Positions 41,301 to 55,020 of a stretch of DNA of 64,000 nt are shown here, in pieces. Position 1 is the first letter of the stretch, and each line of letters begins with the position of its first letter. The DNA comes from Oxyruncus cristatus (taxonomy: Eukaryota; Chordata; Aves; Passeriformes; Cotingidae). The stretch covers positions 766,987 to 830,986 of the forward strand of contig VXAY01002816.1 in assembly GCA_013399855.1 (NCBI GenBank). The letters run 5' to 3'. A model generated the notes under the pieces. It made no database searches. It saw nothing but the letters and a program-made list of their open reading frames with translations, and had not been told where the DNA came from. A program made the position numbers and the translations under genes.

Positions 41301-44300
41301 GGGAAACCAACATCTAGGATTCTGTTATTGTTATTAAAACAGCTCCAGTTTATTAAAGGAAATTTAATCCAAAAAGTATATACAGAGCTTGCCTGTCAGT
41401 TTATCTCACTATCTACCCCACAATATGTTTTCTCCTTTTTTTCTCTTTTTTTTTTTTTTTTTTTAATAAACCTGTCAAAAACAAAAGGAAAGGGTGTCTT
41501 TGGTCAGTGGTCTGAGTCAGTTTGTTCTGATGCTGCTCAGGGCACAAAAATACATGCTTATGTTACTATGTAGTAGTAATGATCTCAAGAAACTATTTGC
41601 TTTGCTTTTAAGCAGTGTGCCTCTCTGCAGACAGCATTGCTGTCCATTCAGGAAATTAATTGGAAGTATAATTAAGGGCAGTTACAAAAGGCTTGAAAAA
41701 AAAAAACCCAGCCCCATAGAGCCAAACCAGCACAAATCAACCAACCAAGAGCATGTTTGCAGTTCCTGAACCTGCTTTGGTTCTCTGAGAGGATTTGAAA
41801 ACGGCTGGTGTGTTTAACTTACATTTTCCACAAAGCTTTTTGCAAAGGTATCTTGAGTAACTGGAGGAAGGGGCCCTGTCACATCACGAGCCAAACCCTG
41901 GCGGAGCAGCTGCAAACAAAGAAACTCATAAAACTGTTTCTGTGGGTAATACTGAGTCAGAGCTGAGGTCCAGGATTTCTGGCCTCTTGGGAAGGCCGTG
42001 GGGGAAGCTGCTGCCTCTCTGCCGTGGGAGAGTTTTGCACAGCCCTGGTACTGGTGCAGAGCACAGGGGTGAGCTGTGCCCTGGTGTGCAAGGCCTTCCC
42101 CCAGCAGGACCTTTCATGCTGTCACCTTGGGTGGGCTGTGGAGAGCCAGGACAATCAGCTGCCTGTGTGCAGAGGCCATCGGATACCCTGGTATTTCTGC
42201 CCTCCGAGGAGCCCGGGTCTGCATGGAAACAAGAGAGCTGTTCTCAGGGCTTCCAGAAGCCAGAAAATCAAGGGTATGGTGAAACATGCCTTCAGAAATT
42301 ACTCAAAGGACACAAAAGGCTTCTTGATAAAGGTAAATCAGTCCTGTAGACAGTACATTTGAGGATACTTTGGGTTAGTCTTTCAAAGTATGATTCTACC
42401 CTACAGTCGTAGCCTTTTGAACAGGCTTTCCTGTTAGGCAAATGAATTTAAAATAGGAGAGTAAGATTAGAAGGCATTCTGTCTCTCCAGGTATATGGGC
42501 AGGTTTAGCTTTTCTAGGTCTCACTGTTTCAGTTTATACAGAGTCTGTAGCTGTGAGTTTCTCTTCTTAGCTGGTAGTCTTTCGTAGGAATAACACACAC
42601 ACAGGCAGGAGGGGGAAGCAGAATAAAAATATACTGCCTGTATCAAACATCCCATTGACCTTCAGAGCCCGAGTGGGGAAAAAACTTACTTGAAGTCTGT
42701 ATTGCTAGGGGGTTTTGTTGGGGTGGTTTTGGTTGGGATTTTTTATTTGTTTGCTTGTTTTTTTAAGCTGATGGTACTTCAGTAGAGCATCCGTCTCACT
42801 TCTCTATCTCCCTCCTTTTCACTCACTGTTTTGCCTGCTCCATCCTCCCGTGGTGTCTTCCCTCTTCCCGATGTTTTAACATCTTGTTGATCCTCTGGAG
42901 CGTATCCAACAGTTCCTCTACATGTGCAGAGAGAACAATTCCTTTCTGTAGGCTCTGTGCAAGTGCTCCTGTCATTGCTCTTAGAGCACATGTGCTAGCT
43001 TACCATGCAGGGCAGAATTTCCTTGTTCCCTACAAAAAACTTGCTGTTTCGAGATCAGGGAGCTGTAGATTGAGGTGGAAGCAGCAGGTCTGTGCTTGTA
43101 TGGTACATGGGCTGTGCTGCAGCCCTGCATGAAGACTTGGTTGTGTTTGGCCCATCTGCCTTTGCACAGTAAGGATTTTATCACTTCGTGGCAAGCAGCA
43201 CAACCTTTATCATAGCACCACCAGTGACGACTTTTCTTGTATCACCATTCTTGTGGAAAGATCCCTTGTATTAAGATAGGGTATGACAATGCTTACTGCT
43301 GCCAGCATGTGTGTCACATTCTCTCTGCAGCTGGGAAATACAGTCATTTTAGTATTCAAATGAAAAATGGGAGTGAATAAGCACAACCCGAAGCAGGTTT
43401 ATAGCTCTCAGCATTCCTCCCTGTTTATTCATATATATCCTGAGATAGGAATGCACCATGGAAGGCACAGGTACAGCGGGTGGTGGGCAGCAGTGAACAC
43501 TCCCATCTTGATTCTGGAACATGGATTGTAGTTGATGTGTGGAGCTGTGTCGAGGTGGCTGCATCCCCCTTTGGATAGGCACCAGAGAGCATCACAGGAT
43601 GATAATGGCCAATTCTGCTAACTCTGCTGCTTGTCTAACAGAATGTGACAAGGATGGTCCACGGGGACAATGCCTCAGTAGGGAAAGTTCTAAGTGTCCT
43701 CCTAAAGGCGACAAGGGCAACTCAGAGAGAGGGGATCTCTGTGTAGAATGTAAATGCAGTTAAGTGAACACCTACACAGCCAAACACCTTTGTGTGTACT
43801 CTCCTCTGCCCGTTCTTTCCTTCCCTCTTTGCTGGGGGAGACTCCACAGGTTCCAGCCCCAGCTGCAGAGGTGACCTTGGTTTCAGGGAAGGTCTTTTTC
43901 TGCCGAGGTGTAGGCTGCAAGAGTAAAGATCTCCTCCTTGCAGAGCTTTTCTAACCCCACCACTGACAGACAAGGTCAGAGGCAATTAGTCAAGGGGTTT
44001 CTGTGCTCAGACTGGAACTGTAGGAGGCATTAGTGCAGGTGCATCGTGGATTGCTGGGAGCCCTCCTGTGGGGAATGACTACCACCCTCAGGAATTCTAA
44101 CCTGTCACATAAAGTTGAAAAGCCTTTGATTCAGACAAAGGTTAGGTGTGTTACTCATCATTCTACATCTGAGGTTTGAACTAAGCTTGGTAAAACCCCG
44201 GTGCTCCTGTGAGCAATTTTCAGCTCTGGGTAAATGCGAGCCAGGTCCAGGGAACAACACACTGCAAGTCTTTGGAAGAGATGAGGAAATAACTCTTGAG

Positions 44301-44953
44301 CAAATTCAGGTTGTCAATTAAAATTTAATTATAGCCTTTGGCAATATGAGAGCAAAGGTTAGGTCTCAAGCCTTTGTGTAGTCCTATAAATAAATTAAAG
44401 CCATTAGGTGCATTGGTCATCATTTTACAAGACAGCTTTTGCCAGTAAACACTATCACATCGTATATGAGACTGTGGAATTGTGAGTACAACTGTGCAAT
44501 GACAGAAAAGGAAAAATTGGCTTCCACCACAAGTTTAATATAGTAAATATGTGTAGTGAGTGAATATGGATGAGACAGAGGGTTGATTGTAATTTGAAGT
44601 AGCAGATTACTTACTGGTTATTGCTCTGCACAATGATGGGGATGGTGGAGGTGAGAGAGTCAGCGCAGGGTTCTCTCAGGGCCTTGATAAGAAAGGCCTG
44701 ACAACAAATGGCTTAATAAGATAACTGCTCTAACAAGATGGCATAACAAGAGGAGCACGAATAGCAAGTAAATCTTACCTCCCTTTAGGTGCTGAGTACC
44801 CTACATTCACGCATCACTGGAGAGAGCCTGGACTGACTTTCCCCAGTGCACTGCACTGGGCAGAACCGGTGCTGTCTGCAGAGAGAAACCCTCCCTTTTG
44901 GTCAATCCAGCTAGGATGTAATTCACCTAAAGGGAAAACCATCTGTTCCTAAA

Positions 44954-44998
44954 GGATGGTCTCATGGTTTTGATGGTCTCATGGTTGATGGTCTCAAT
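44954..44998. repeat. short tandem repeat of GATGGTCTCATGGTT
   Basis: Three imperfect copies of a GATGGTCTCATGGTT-like unit, followed by unrelated sequence. Confidence 0.7.
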
Positions 44999-47526
44999 GT
45001 TTTGCTGGGCTTTCAGACAATGCAAGGCAGGTGAGGGGCACAGTGGTGGCCCTGAATGGGAGCTGCCCACGTGCTCCCCTGTTACACCACACTGGCTGGG
45101 ATTGTGCTGCAGTTCTGGGGGCTGAGTGTGTGACATGGAGCCAGGAGCCACGAGGGGTGTGGAGCCCAGCACAACCCTGGGCCTGCCTGCCTTCAACTGT
45201 CCTGGGGAGTACCAGCTCCCAAACATGCCCATCACTGTCAGGATCAGCATTCCACCCTTGATCCACATACAGCTTACCTTTCTCAAAGGTGTTGCAAGTT
45301 CAGACGACATAAATAACATACAGGCTTCTCCAGCCAGCACTGTGAGGTCCAGCAGAGCAGAGGTGGTGGCACAGAATCAGGGACCCCTCAAACACCACGT
45401 CCTCTACAAAGCTCCCAGCACAGCCACAGTGTCCCAGCCCCAGATCAGAATACAGCCCACCACCTCCTGTTTAACACCAGAGCTCTGAAGCCTACCCACC
45501 TTACCCAACCTTTCAGGAAAGACAGGTGTGGAGAAAACCTAAAATAGGACTGAATTCCCCCAAAACCCAGCAGAAGATGTAAGGAGATGGTAGGTGTGGG
45601 TAATAGGAGTGTTCCTGCTGAGAGCATCCAGCCCCAGGCGGCTTGTTGCTAGGCAGAGGCACAAAGAATGTGTAATAATGCTCCAAAGAGGAGTCTGTAC
45701 ATTTGATTTTTAGAAAGCAGCTGACTTCCGGTCGAGACATTTACATATTTAGTCTGTCTAGCTAGTGTTTGATATTAATTTTAAAAGCACTCTATAATTT
45801 GCCTTGCTGACTGTTGTGTTTCAGCTGCGGCATGATTCTAACGCCTCCCAATCTGCCTCTGCAATTAAATTCTGTCAAATCAGGTTTCCAGTTTGTTTTT
45901 TTTTTTCCCAAATTTTATGAAGAAAATTGCCTTGAGTACTATTACCGTGCCTTGGCTTTTCGTTCATCCCCTTACCCAGTCGAACATGTGATATTAAAAT
46001 GCAATAGCAGTAACATCATGGAGTTGCAATTACATTATGGAATCATTATCTTCACGGAATGATGGGACTGGTGGGACGCACCAGAGTACAGGTTTCCATA
46101 AGAGCATCTAGAGGTTATGATGATGCCTCTCTAGGCATGCCTTGAGACTCCTGCAATGCTCTTAGACTGACTATATAACGATAATAAAACCTGAAAAGCA
46201 GCTTTTCCTTCAACTTTTAAGCAATTTGACTTTTTTGGAGTTGTTAATAGCTGGAAGGTTTAAACTGTTGAGAGAGTTAATCAATAGCTGTATCTCTGTG
46301 TGTACCCTGTATTTACATACATGTACAGACAACATTTATGTGTATGTGGGTGCTCATGCAAATCCAGCTGGAATACAGACCTGTTCACTGCTTGGATATC
46401 AAGGGATTTCTTTATATTTCACCTTTTTTTCAGCAAAAAAGAGACATGATAAAACCTTGAAGCTAGCCTTTCCTGTTGGCCTTGCTGGAGGTAGAATTTT
46501 AAACCTGGGATTTTCACCCTCAGGCCAAGGGAAACAAAAAAAGAATTCGGAAGTTTAAAGTTTAGATAGGAGAACATTATTTAAAATCCTGAGTGTTGTG
46601 TGTGTGTGTATGTGCATGTTCCAAGCCCACCCCAGTACAACAAAAGTAAAAAGAGGGTAAAACTTCAGCATCCTTTGTGGCAAATTTTTGTCCTCTTTGT
46701 AGGAGATCTGGATGCAGCTGATGATGTAGAACATCCAGCACATGCTAAATGTGCCTTATTTCCCTGATAACAGGTGGTTTGTTTCTTGCTGTAGTACACC
46801 TGGCTATCACATGTAAGTGTGCAGAAAGACATTGCATTTGCGTAGAAAATTAACAGCAATAATTATGAAATCAATGTCTAAACTTGTTTTCATTAAAAAA
46901 AAAAAAAAAGTAATTGGATATAAAAATTAACTGCCCATAATAGCATGAGTCATATGAATTCGGATATCTCCAGGCAATCCCACAGAGATGGCTTCAGCTT
47001 CTACATTGCTGAGGATGTCTCTCAGTCAGTTCTGGCAGGCAGCTAAGAAGGGAATAGGTTATTTTGCCACAAAATGAAGTTATTTGGAGTAATGTTAATA
47101 TTACTGCCTATTTATAAAAGAAAAAAAAAAAGTAGTCATCTCTGTGTAGAACAAGCCCAGAACTGATCTCAGCTGCCAGGCAAACCAGGGCCACAGGGCA
47201 GCTCATGACAAAAGGACTTAGGAGCGAGTCTGTGCCTTGCCAGCAGTTTTTGCCTGGGGAATGGGTATGTTGGGGTTGCTGCTGCTGCTTTTTCCTGCTT
47301 TACAACCTTCCCTGAGGGTGGTTAAAGATCTGGTTAATGCCTCAGGCTGTGGTAGGGGGGAGGCTCTTTCCCCGGTGTTGCACTGATTTCCCTCCACAAC
47401 CATTTCCACATTCACCAGCTGATCATCAGCCGGGAATGGTGCTGGGAATGGGGTCAACAAGGGGCCATAGGTAACTACCCCTCCACTTACAGCTCAGGCT
47501 GCTCCTGGCTGTGTGTATTTACATAA

Positions 47527-47546
47527 AAATGCACATATGTGCATTT
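47527..47546. repeat. 20-bp perfect palindrome
   Basis: AAATGCACATATGTGCATTT is self-complementary, followed 1 bp later by a partial copy of its half (ATGCACATAT). It sits in AT-rich non-coding DNA and may be chance. Confidence 0.8.
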
Positions 47547-48135
47547 ATGCACATATTTATACAAGTGCTGTCCACAGCTCTTTAACTTGAATTAAGGTTT
47601 TTTCGTGTCTCCTTTTGAACTATTGAACTGCTGAAGGAAACACTTGATGTTTGATGGCTTTATATTTTTGTAATGTGTTTGCTTGGCATCGTAGTAATTT
47701 TGCTGATAAACGAGCTTGTCAGCATATAAGCAACAATAGTCTGCATTAAGTGCTCTAAGTCCTGAAAAATAATACTAGGAAAGTGTAGTTGTTCTATATT
47801 ATTATGTGATTGGCTTCTGAGGGGGAGTTACAAGCAATCATTCCATTATAATAGACAGAAGTAGAATGGAAAATTTTGGTTTGTTGTAGCCTTGGACTCT
47901 TAAAGGTATGATTAAAAATATTGGTATTAACAAAAGAAGGAACAATGTAAGGTCTTTATGGGTGGAAAGGCACAAAACAATTTACCATCTCCTAATAACT
48001 GTTCCGAAAGTGAACCATTTATTTATTCCACAGCTCTTTCAGAAAAGCCATTGCAAGGACACAGCCCAGCATGTGTGAAAGGTTGTGGATGCTGGGTGGG
48101 GGATCCCTGACTGCCAGAGAAAAGCAAATCTTCAT

Positions 48136-48575
48136 ATCCTCAGAAAGGGCAAGAAGGACAATCCAGGGAAATCAGGCTAGTCAGCCTCACTTCTGCTTAG
48201 AAAAATCATGGAGCAAGTCTTCTTGAAATCGGTATCTGGGCAGAGGATGAAGAAGGAGGCAATTTGGAATAGCCAGTTTAGAGGTGGGGGTCGGCCTCTT
48301 CTCCCACACAACAAGCAATAGGACAAGGGGAAATGGCCTCAAGTTATGCCGGGGGAGGTTCAGGTTGTATATTAGGAACACGTTCTTGACTGAAGGAGTG
48401 GTTAAGCATTGGCACAGGCTGCCCAGGGCAGTGGTGGAGTCACCTGGAGGTGTTCAAAAAACGAGTAGACGTGGCAGTTGGTGACATGGTTTAGAGGCCA
48501 TGGTGGGATTCAGTGGAAGGTTGTACTTGATGACCTTGGAGGTCTTTTCCAACCTTAATGTGATTCTGTGATTGT
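48136..48575 (+). mobile_element. CR1 with internal deletion
   Basis: The left part (about 48136-48240) matches the CR1 reverse-transcriptase finger region: AAAGGGCAAGAAGGACAATC, AGTCAGCCTCACTTCTGC, ATGGAGCAAGTCTTCTTGAA. The right part, from about 48275, is the ORF2 end and 3' tail (GGTGGGGGTCGGCCTCTTCT to TGATTCTGTGATTGTG). Roughly the reverse-transcriptase core is missing between them. The left part is frameshifted, so it is inactive. Confidence 0.85.
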
Positions 48576-48711
48576 GCGTTGAGAAGGTAGAAGTCAAGGT
48601 TGCAACTTGGTGACCGAAGTGAACAGAAGTCTGCAAGCTCTGCCTGTACCAACTCTTCCCCACACCTCATTTCCATCCTCTCAGCCCCTGGGTGAACCCC
48701 TGGTGCTGTGC

Positions 48712-48762
48712 TGCTCCTGGGCAGCCTCTTCCGATACTTGACCACTCTTTTGGTGAAGGAAT
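48712..48762 (-). mobile_element. small CR1-like fragment
   Basis: GGGCAGCCTCTTCCGATACT followed by TGACCACTCTTTTGGTGAAG resembles a reverse-strand piece of the CR1 3' region. The similarity stops abruptly on both sides. Confidence 0.5.
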
Positions 48763-51303
48763 GTCATGTTTTGCTCTCCTTTCCCATTGCTGGGGAGCTG
48801 GGCAAAAAACCAGCCCAGAGCATGCAGCTGTTGTATCTTTGTGCGTGTCTGGAATAACGCTGCTCCTTGCAATCTTTGCGGTACTCTGCTGAGAACTCAG
48901 GCCCAAACCACTTCTGCAGCTGAACATATGATGCTCTGTGACATACTGAGCTTACAGTGATCTCATACCGGTGCAGACAACTGTGCTGGGGGTAAAAATG
49001 GTCTTTTCAAATGTGGTTTTACTGGCAGCACCCCTGCTGACTGCTAAACATCACCAGCACGCCCAGCATCGCTGGAGCGTGTGGCTGTTCCCAGCCAGCC
49101 CTGCTCGATGGATCTCGTGCATCACTCAAACATCAGCCGTGTGTCCAACATGCTCGCCTTTCCCACTGCCCCTTGGGTTTGAAGGTATGTTTTGTGCCCA
49201 GTGTGGACACTCTGCAGCTGCAGCAGCGGGCTGGCAGCTGGGGGGAATCATCACAGTCCGTGCACCACCTGAGCCTGTGCTCTGATTTGTATTTCTGGAG
49301 GGATTCAAGGAGGCCTGAAGTGTTTGGGCTTCTTGTTTTTAATTATCATTATTACTATCAGCCAAGTGGTTAAATATATATGTGTTTAAAGCATTTTTTT
49401 AGTCTTGTCTAGTGAGTCACGCTCTCAGTGAAACATGATCTGTAATTATGTTCTCCCTTGGTTTTTATTTTTAATTTATTTTTTATTTTAAGCCTATGAC
49501 TAAGAGAAACAATTTAGAAACCCATTAGAGTATTGTCCTTGATGATGTGCTCATCAGAGAACAGCTCGTAACACTCTCCTAGGAGTGGGATTATTGGGCA
49601 TCTTTAAAGCTCAGCTGACAGAGACCAACCAAGCAAGGGAATTAGCCTGATCTCTGAGATACAAGAAATTCCTTTCTATGTTTGCCAAAACAGAATAAAA
49701 AGGACCATTGTTGGTGTGAGGGAAGGATCCTCCACCGGCCCTGGCCTCTGGCCTGCATTGTGAGACGTGGATTATGCACCACTGGAGGTCTGTTAAAAAC
49801 AAGCTGGAACAACACGTAACTTGGCAGGAGCAGTGTGTGTGCTCTGAGGAGCCCATTGGGCTGGGCTGGATGACCTCTCTAAAGTGCTTTTTTATCCCTG
49901 CTACTCCAACAGAGTTGTCTTTTTCCCTTGCTTGACAGGCGATACAAATGTAAATGCCTGTGCGTAGCTAAGCAACGTCTCCAACTACTTCTTAAGTTTT
50001 GCCCTCAAAAGTCATTTTTTTCTATCTTTGCCTGTGAGAAAATAGAGACGTGGAGGTTGGCTCAGACTCCAGGGGAAGGTTTCAGAGCTGGTGAGGACAC
50101 ACAGCTCCGGTGGGAGCACGGAGGAGGAAAGCCCTAGTGCTGTTCCCGTGGCACTGTGCTCCAAAGAACCCAGACCCCACACTCAAAGCTTGCAGACCAG
50201 CTGGAGAACACTTGGAGACCTGTCAAGGGGTCTTGGAATGCAGGACACACAAAGGGAAGACAAAGGTACACAGCTGGGTTCCAGGAGGATGCTCCATCTG
50301 TTTAAATTCCTTTTGAATCTCTCGTTTAAAAACTTTAGAAGAGTTGATCCAGATGTGGAAAATTAACCTGAGTTCAGGCTTCTAGGAAAGCCTGGTGCAA
50401 TTCTTGAACCCTGTCCCGTGCCTTCGGAACCTTCTGAGTTCGCACGAAAGATGGAATGTGTTTGGCTTTAAGAAACGGTAAGGAGAAACTTGCATTAAAA
50501 TTCGCCCTAATTCAGCGTACGGCCCTTCGGATTTTTAGAATGATGGATCGAGCCAGAGCTGGGTGGGGCCTTAATTTGCTTGGGAAATGCAACACCTGAA
50601 GTGGTGGATGCTGTGCTGTTACAGCAGTGGCCTGATTCAATAAATTCTGGCTGACTTGAGTGGACTCTATAAGGTTATGGTGCCTCAGAATCTATGACCC
50701 AAATGCTTTTTCCTTATCCCTTTTTTTTTTTTTTTTGATTTTTTTTTTTCCCCCCCTCCAAGAAGATGGATCAAATCCAGTCCTTGTCTGGGCAGGGCTG
50801 GAATGTAGCAAAATCACTGCTCTCTTCTTCCCTTATGAGGCAATTTAACCCCTGAAAGGTGTTTCTCTTAAGCAATATTCAGCTAGTAACTATCCAACAG
50901 GATTTTTAACCAGAAGTTGTTACATTCCTTGATTATTTGAATCATTTGGAGTACTGTGGAAATGTCACAGCATTCAGTGAAAACTGCTGACAGCTCTTCA
51001 TATCCTTCCTGGGGTATCCCATTGTTGTTAAAAATGCAGTCAGTGTAAAATAATGTAATGAAAACAGGCAGAAACTCTCGCTCTCTCTCCCCCTCTCTTG
51101 TCTAAATATAGCAAAAAAAAATCCTTGCTTAGTTTTTAATAAAGACAGCTTTGCTTTACTATCTTGTGCATAGTAATACAGTCTTCTTTTAATAATAAAG
51201 AAGAGAATATTCTTAAAATTGACTCTATCAGCAGTTAACTGGTTAGTGCCATGATACTTGGCTTGGTATTATCTGTTACAACTGTGACAAAAGACATGGA
51301 ACC
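48763..51303. other. non-coding interval
   Basis: No recognised exon. It includes a pyrimidine tract at about 50711-50759 (two T runs and a C run). Confidence 0.45.
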
Positions 51304-51362
51304 ATAAAATCACAGAATGGTTTGGGTTGGAAGGGGCCTTAAACACCATCTAGTTCCAACCT
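51304..51362 (-). mobile_element. CR1 tail fragment
   Basis: ATAAAATCACAGAATGGTTT followed by GGGTTGGAAGGGGCCTTAAA and CACCATCTAGTTCCAAC is the extreme CR1 3' end in reverse orientation. Confidence 0.9.
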
Positions 51363-54300
51363 CCATCTTCATTTTCAGCCTGAGTCACAGAACTGTGCAA
51401 CCACTACTATTACACTGTGACTTTTTTTATATTATATGTATATATTTATATGTAATATAGACAAGAATATCCATATTTGTATTTGGGTATTTTTTTTCTA
51501 TCATGTTTTTTTCTTTTTAATGGGGTTTTCCAGGTCTGTCTCAGATTCTGTGTGAGTATCCCAGCACCCAGAAGAGGCAAGGGAGCTGAGATATGAACCA
51601 TATATGTGGCATATGTGCCACTCCACACCCACAGCACCCTCATCTGACATGCACATGTCTTACCCAGCTGTTTTATATCTGGCCTTCAGGACATGCTGAA
51701 GGGAGTGTGCAGGTAGAGGAAGCACAGCTCCCTGAAATATCCTCCAACCAGGCTTCCCTCACAGCTTAGCCGTGATAAATGTCATTGCTCTCTGATAACC
51801 TGGTCCATTAAGCCTTGCCATTGGGTTGCCATGTGCACGGAAGGAAGAGTCTCTTTTACTGCAGAAAGAAGATCTGATGAAAGTGAACATGAGTTATGAA
51901 TAGAGTCACCAGCCAGTGATGCCCTAATGAAAACATACGGCAAGCTGGAGCACTGCTGAAAGCAGGAGGCTGTCGAAAGTGTGGTGCACTCTGTACTGTA
52001 TTGGTGTTGTGGGCATCCCGAGTTGTTTTGGGACGGTGTGAGTACTTACCCACCGGAAAACAACAGCTCTCTGCAGCTGCACTCCAACCATCTCTCTTTG
52101 GTAAGGTTTGTCCTCTCTGACAGCAGAAATAATGCCCCGGTAAAAAGATTGACCAAAGCTTTTCTAACTCCACGTGAGTGTTTCCCTGCTGCTTCTCCTT
52201 GTTTTTCTCTATCTGAAACTGTTCTTAACTGCTGTTATGTTCGTTAACTTCACCTCCAGAATGAGCAGCTGGAATTAGCCCGTTGCCCTCCAAAATGCCT
52301 AAACCTGGAAGAAAGATTGCCAGACCTGATGCATCTTCCCATAGCTGCTGGTTCCCGAGAGTAAGGAACCAGTTGGTCAGCGAGGGTCAGAGCCTGCTTC
52401 AAGCAGGCCATCTCCTGCACACTGCTGTGGTGAGCCTGGATCAGTGGTGGGTCAATCCTGCACCCACTGCCTGTGCCAAACTGTAGGATTGGCAGGAATC
52501 TGGGTAGCGTTTCTTTTCTCTTGTTTCGTGGTAAGAAACTGCCAGTTATTTCACAAGTGCACAGGTATGACAGTGTGGCATCATTCTCATGCTTGTTTTT
52601 ATTATGGCTGCTAAGGTCTCAGGTGTCTCAAAATACTATTTGTTTTAATGAGGAGAATGCCTCTGCTGTTCTGCTGGGAGCTTCCTCTGTGCAGTGTGTT
52701 TTCACCAGAGAAGGTGTTTGAACCACCCAAGTGGCAAATGTAGAGAAAGACCCTCTGACAAACCTTTGCTGAGTTCCAGCTGGTTGCCTGGATGGTGGGA
52801 CCCGGGCAAAGGGAATTCTGTGTCTGGTGGGGAGAGCTTGTCCCCAGGTAAGGTCAAGGGGATGGCTGTGCCTGCTGCCAGGGAGAGCAGTCCTTCTCAA
52901 GTGTCCTTGAGATTTCAGCAGTTTAAGGAAGGTGACCAGCGTGATTATCGTGAAATATTTCTGTTTCCATTGGGGGGGGTCAAAACCAGCTTCCAGAAAT
53001 TACGGGAAAGAATGAATTAACTCCCTGAACTTCAGAGTACATCTTGGTGTGTTCTGCAGGGAATTTTAGTTGTTCATTTATTCAGATCAATTCACCTACC
53101 TCCAGCTGTCTTAAAATGCTTTCAGAAGAAGGGGAATATTCATTCTAACAAAAATAGTACTCTCCAAAGCTATAAAATTAAGGTTGGTTACTAATTATTC
53201 TCATCTCTGGAACAGAAGAAATTACTGAAGGCATTAAAGCAAAGAGGGCAAGGAAATAAATGTGAATGACTCATATCACAATTTTCAAGGAGAAATTTAG
53301 TTAAAAGATAGAACCTAAAGATTTCAGATGAACCTAACCGACCAAGCCACAATATAGATAAAATTTGAGGCTGATAAAAAGAACCCACAATGGAAAGGAA
53401 ACTTGAATCATCTGTAAACAGGCCAGGATGAAATTAAAGGAAGCTGATCAGAGTCTGGCCATGTCATAAAATGTGAGAAGATAGATAATGATCCAGATAA
53501 ATGCCATGGCAAATGTAACCCTCCTGTGGGAGATCCACATCACAGCCTCACCTGCAGCACAACATTCAATTCTGTTTGCAGAAGGATTTTTAAAATAAAG
53601 GCTACTGAGAGAAGCAGGTAAGAGATAAGCCAGACAAATGGCAGGCAGGGAGTGTACAGGTAAAAGGGGATGCAGGGGATGTGCTTAGAGACCTGAAGAG
53701 AAATCTTGCACTTCTGTGTACTTTTAACACAGGAGTAAGTGTTTTAAACCAAAAGGCATAAAATCTGATGTACTGAAAAGGCAAAACACAGTTTCACTGA
53801 GGAGCCACTTGTCTTCAGGCACTGCCTGTTTGCTGTACAAATGTATCAGGGACTAGAAAAGATGCAAAAAAAGCTTCACCTACAAAAATTGTTTGAGCTG
53901 CCGTAAATGATTGCCATCCTCAGAAATCTATTTCTTACATCGAGAGCAGACCCTGGGGAGCCGCAAATGTACCAAAGGTTTTCCAGGCACCATATGGTGG
54001 TTATGAAAGAACCTAACACGGGCTTATTTTTGAGTTGGAAGAATGGAAGAGAGGAGGGCTAGATCTTGGAAAGCAGCATGTTCATGGTTATGAAACCCAA
54101 TGTGGTAGACAAGGCTCAAGCCCTCGGCACTTCAGCAGCACTCGCTCCTTATCTATTTATAAGTCGTTCTGCTAGAGGGGCATTAATCAAATGAGAAAAT
54201 ACTCTTCTGCTCCAGCCAGGGAGTGAAGAAACCGTCATGACAAAAGAAAAGCAAATAGAGCTATTTTAAGATGTTGGAAGAGGCATTAAATGCAGCCACG

Positions 54301-54584
54301 TACTTGCAGAAGGTTGTTGCCTTGGCTGCTGTCTCTCGTCCTGGGCTGCGAGAGCCATCGCAGCCCAGCCTTGCCCCAGGCAGGCAGCTCTGCAGATCCT
54401 GTGTCATCCTTTGATGAAACAAAGGCTGATAGTGCACAACTACCAACAGAAATGCTGGCAAAGCATTTCAGAGAATGTTGATAAAAGCAGACTGAGTGCC
54501 TTTAGGACATCTGCCTCGCTGTGATCTCCTGCCCCGTGTCAGAGAGACACCGTGTGATGATTTTCTATAAAGCCATTAGAAAGT
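51363..54584. other. non-coding interval
   Basis: No recognised exon, RNA gene or repeat family. Open frames of up to about 110 aa (for example 51856-52173 and 52694-53020) lack domain signatures. Confidence 0.45.
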
Positions 54585-55020
54585 GTACAAAGGAGGGCTG
54601 TGAAGGTGGTGAACGGTCTGGAGGGGCCATACAAGGAACAGCTGAGCTCTCTAGGGCTGTTGAGTCTGGAGAAGGGGAGGCTGAGGTCAGACCTCACTGG
54701 GGTCTGCAGTTTCCTCATGAGGGGCAGTGCAGGGACAGCTCTGATCTCTGCTCTGTGTGACCAGGGACAGCACCCAGGGAAGGGCTGGAGCTGTGTCAGG
54801 GCAGGGTCAGGTTGGATCTCAGCAAAAGGTTCTTCCCCCAGAGGGGGGTTGGCACTGACCAGGCTCCCCAGGGCAGTGGGCACAGCCCCAAGGCTGCCAG
54901 AGCTCCAGAAGGGTTTGGACAATGCTCTCAAGGACAGGGTGGGATTGTTGGGGTGTTCTGTGCAGGGCCAGGAGTTGGACTCTGTGGTCCATCCAACTCA
55001 GGAGAGTCTGTGATTCTGTG
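54585..55020 (+). mobile_element. CR1 3' fragment of a distinct subfamily
   Basis: It reads AGGAGGGCTGTGAAGGTGGT, GGTCAGACCTCACTGGGGTC, GGGCAGTGCAGGGACAGCTC, GGTTGGATCTCAGCAAAAGG and ends GTCTGTGATTCTGTG. The overall layout is CR1, but the body differs from the other copies in the window. Overlapping frames on both strands (111-137 aa) lie within it and are not genes. Confidence 0.85.

Larger units (their letters stand above)
37151..48135. other. 11-kb interval without recognised gene
   Basis: No exon or RNA gene recognised. It contains small repeats: a triplicated 24-25-bp unit (38245-38314), a T19 tract (41446-41464), a local TGGTCTCATGGTT repeat (44954-44998) and a 20-bp palindrome (47527-47546). 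Overlapping frames of 120-137 aa at 44.9-45.5 kb on opposite strands show no domain. Confidence 0.45.

Noticed and set aside
44927..45488. Frames of 137 aa (minus) and 120 aa (plus) overlapping each other
   Set aside because: Open on both strands in a GC-richer patch without a family signature, so likely chance.
49840..49915. Possible old CR1 piece (GGGCTGGATGACCTCTCTAA)
   Set aside because: The match is too short, and no tail or neighbouring block follows.
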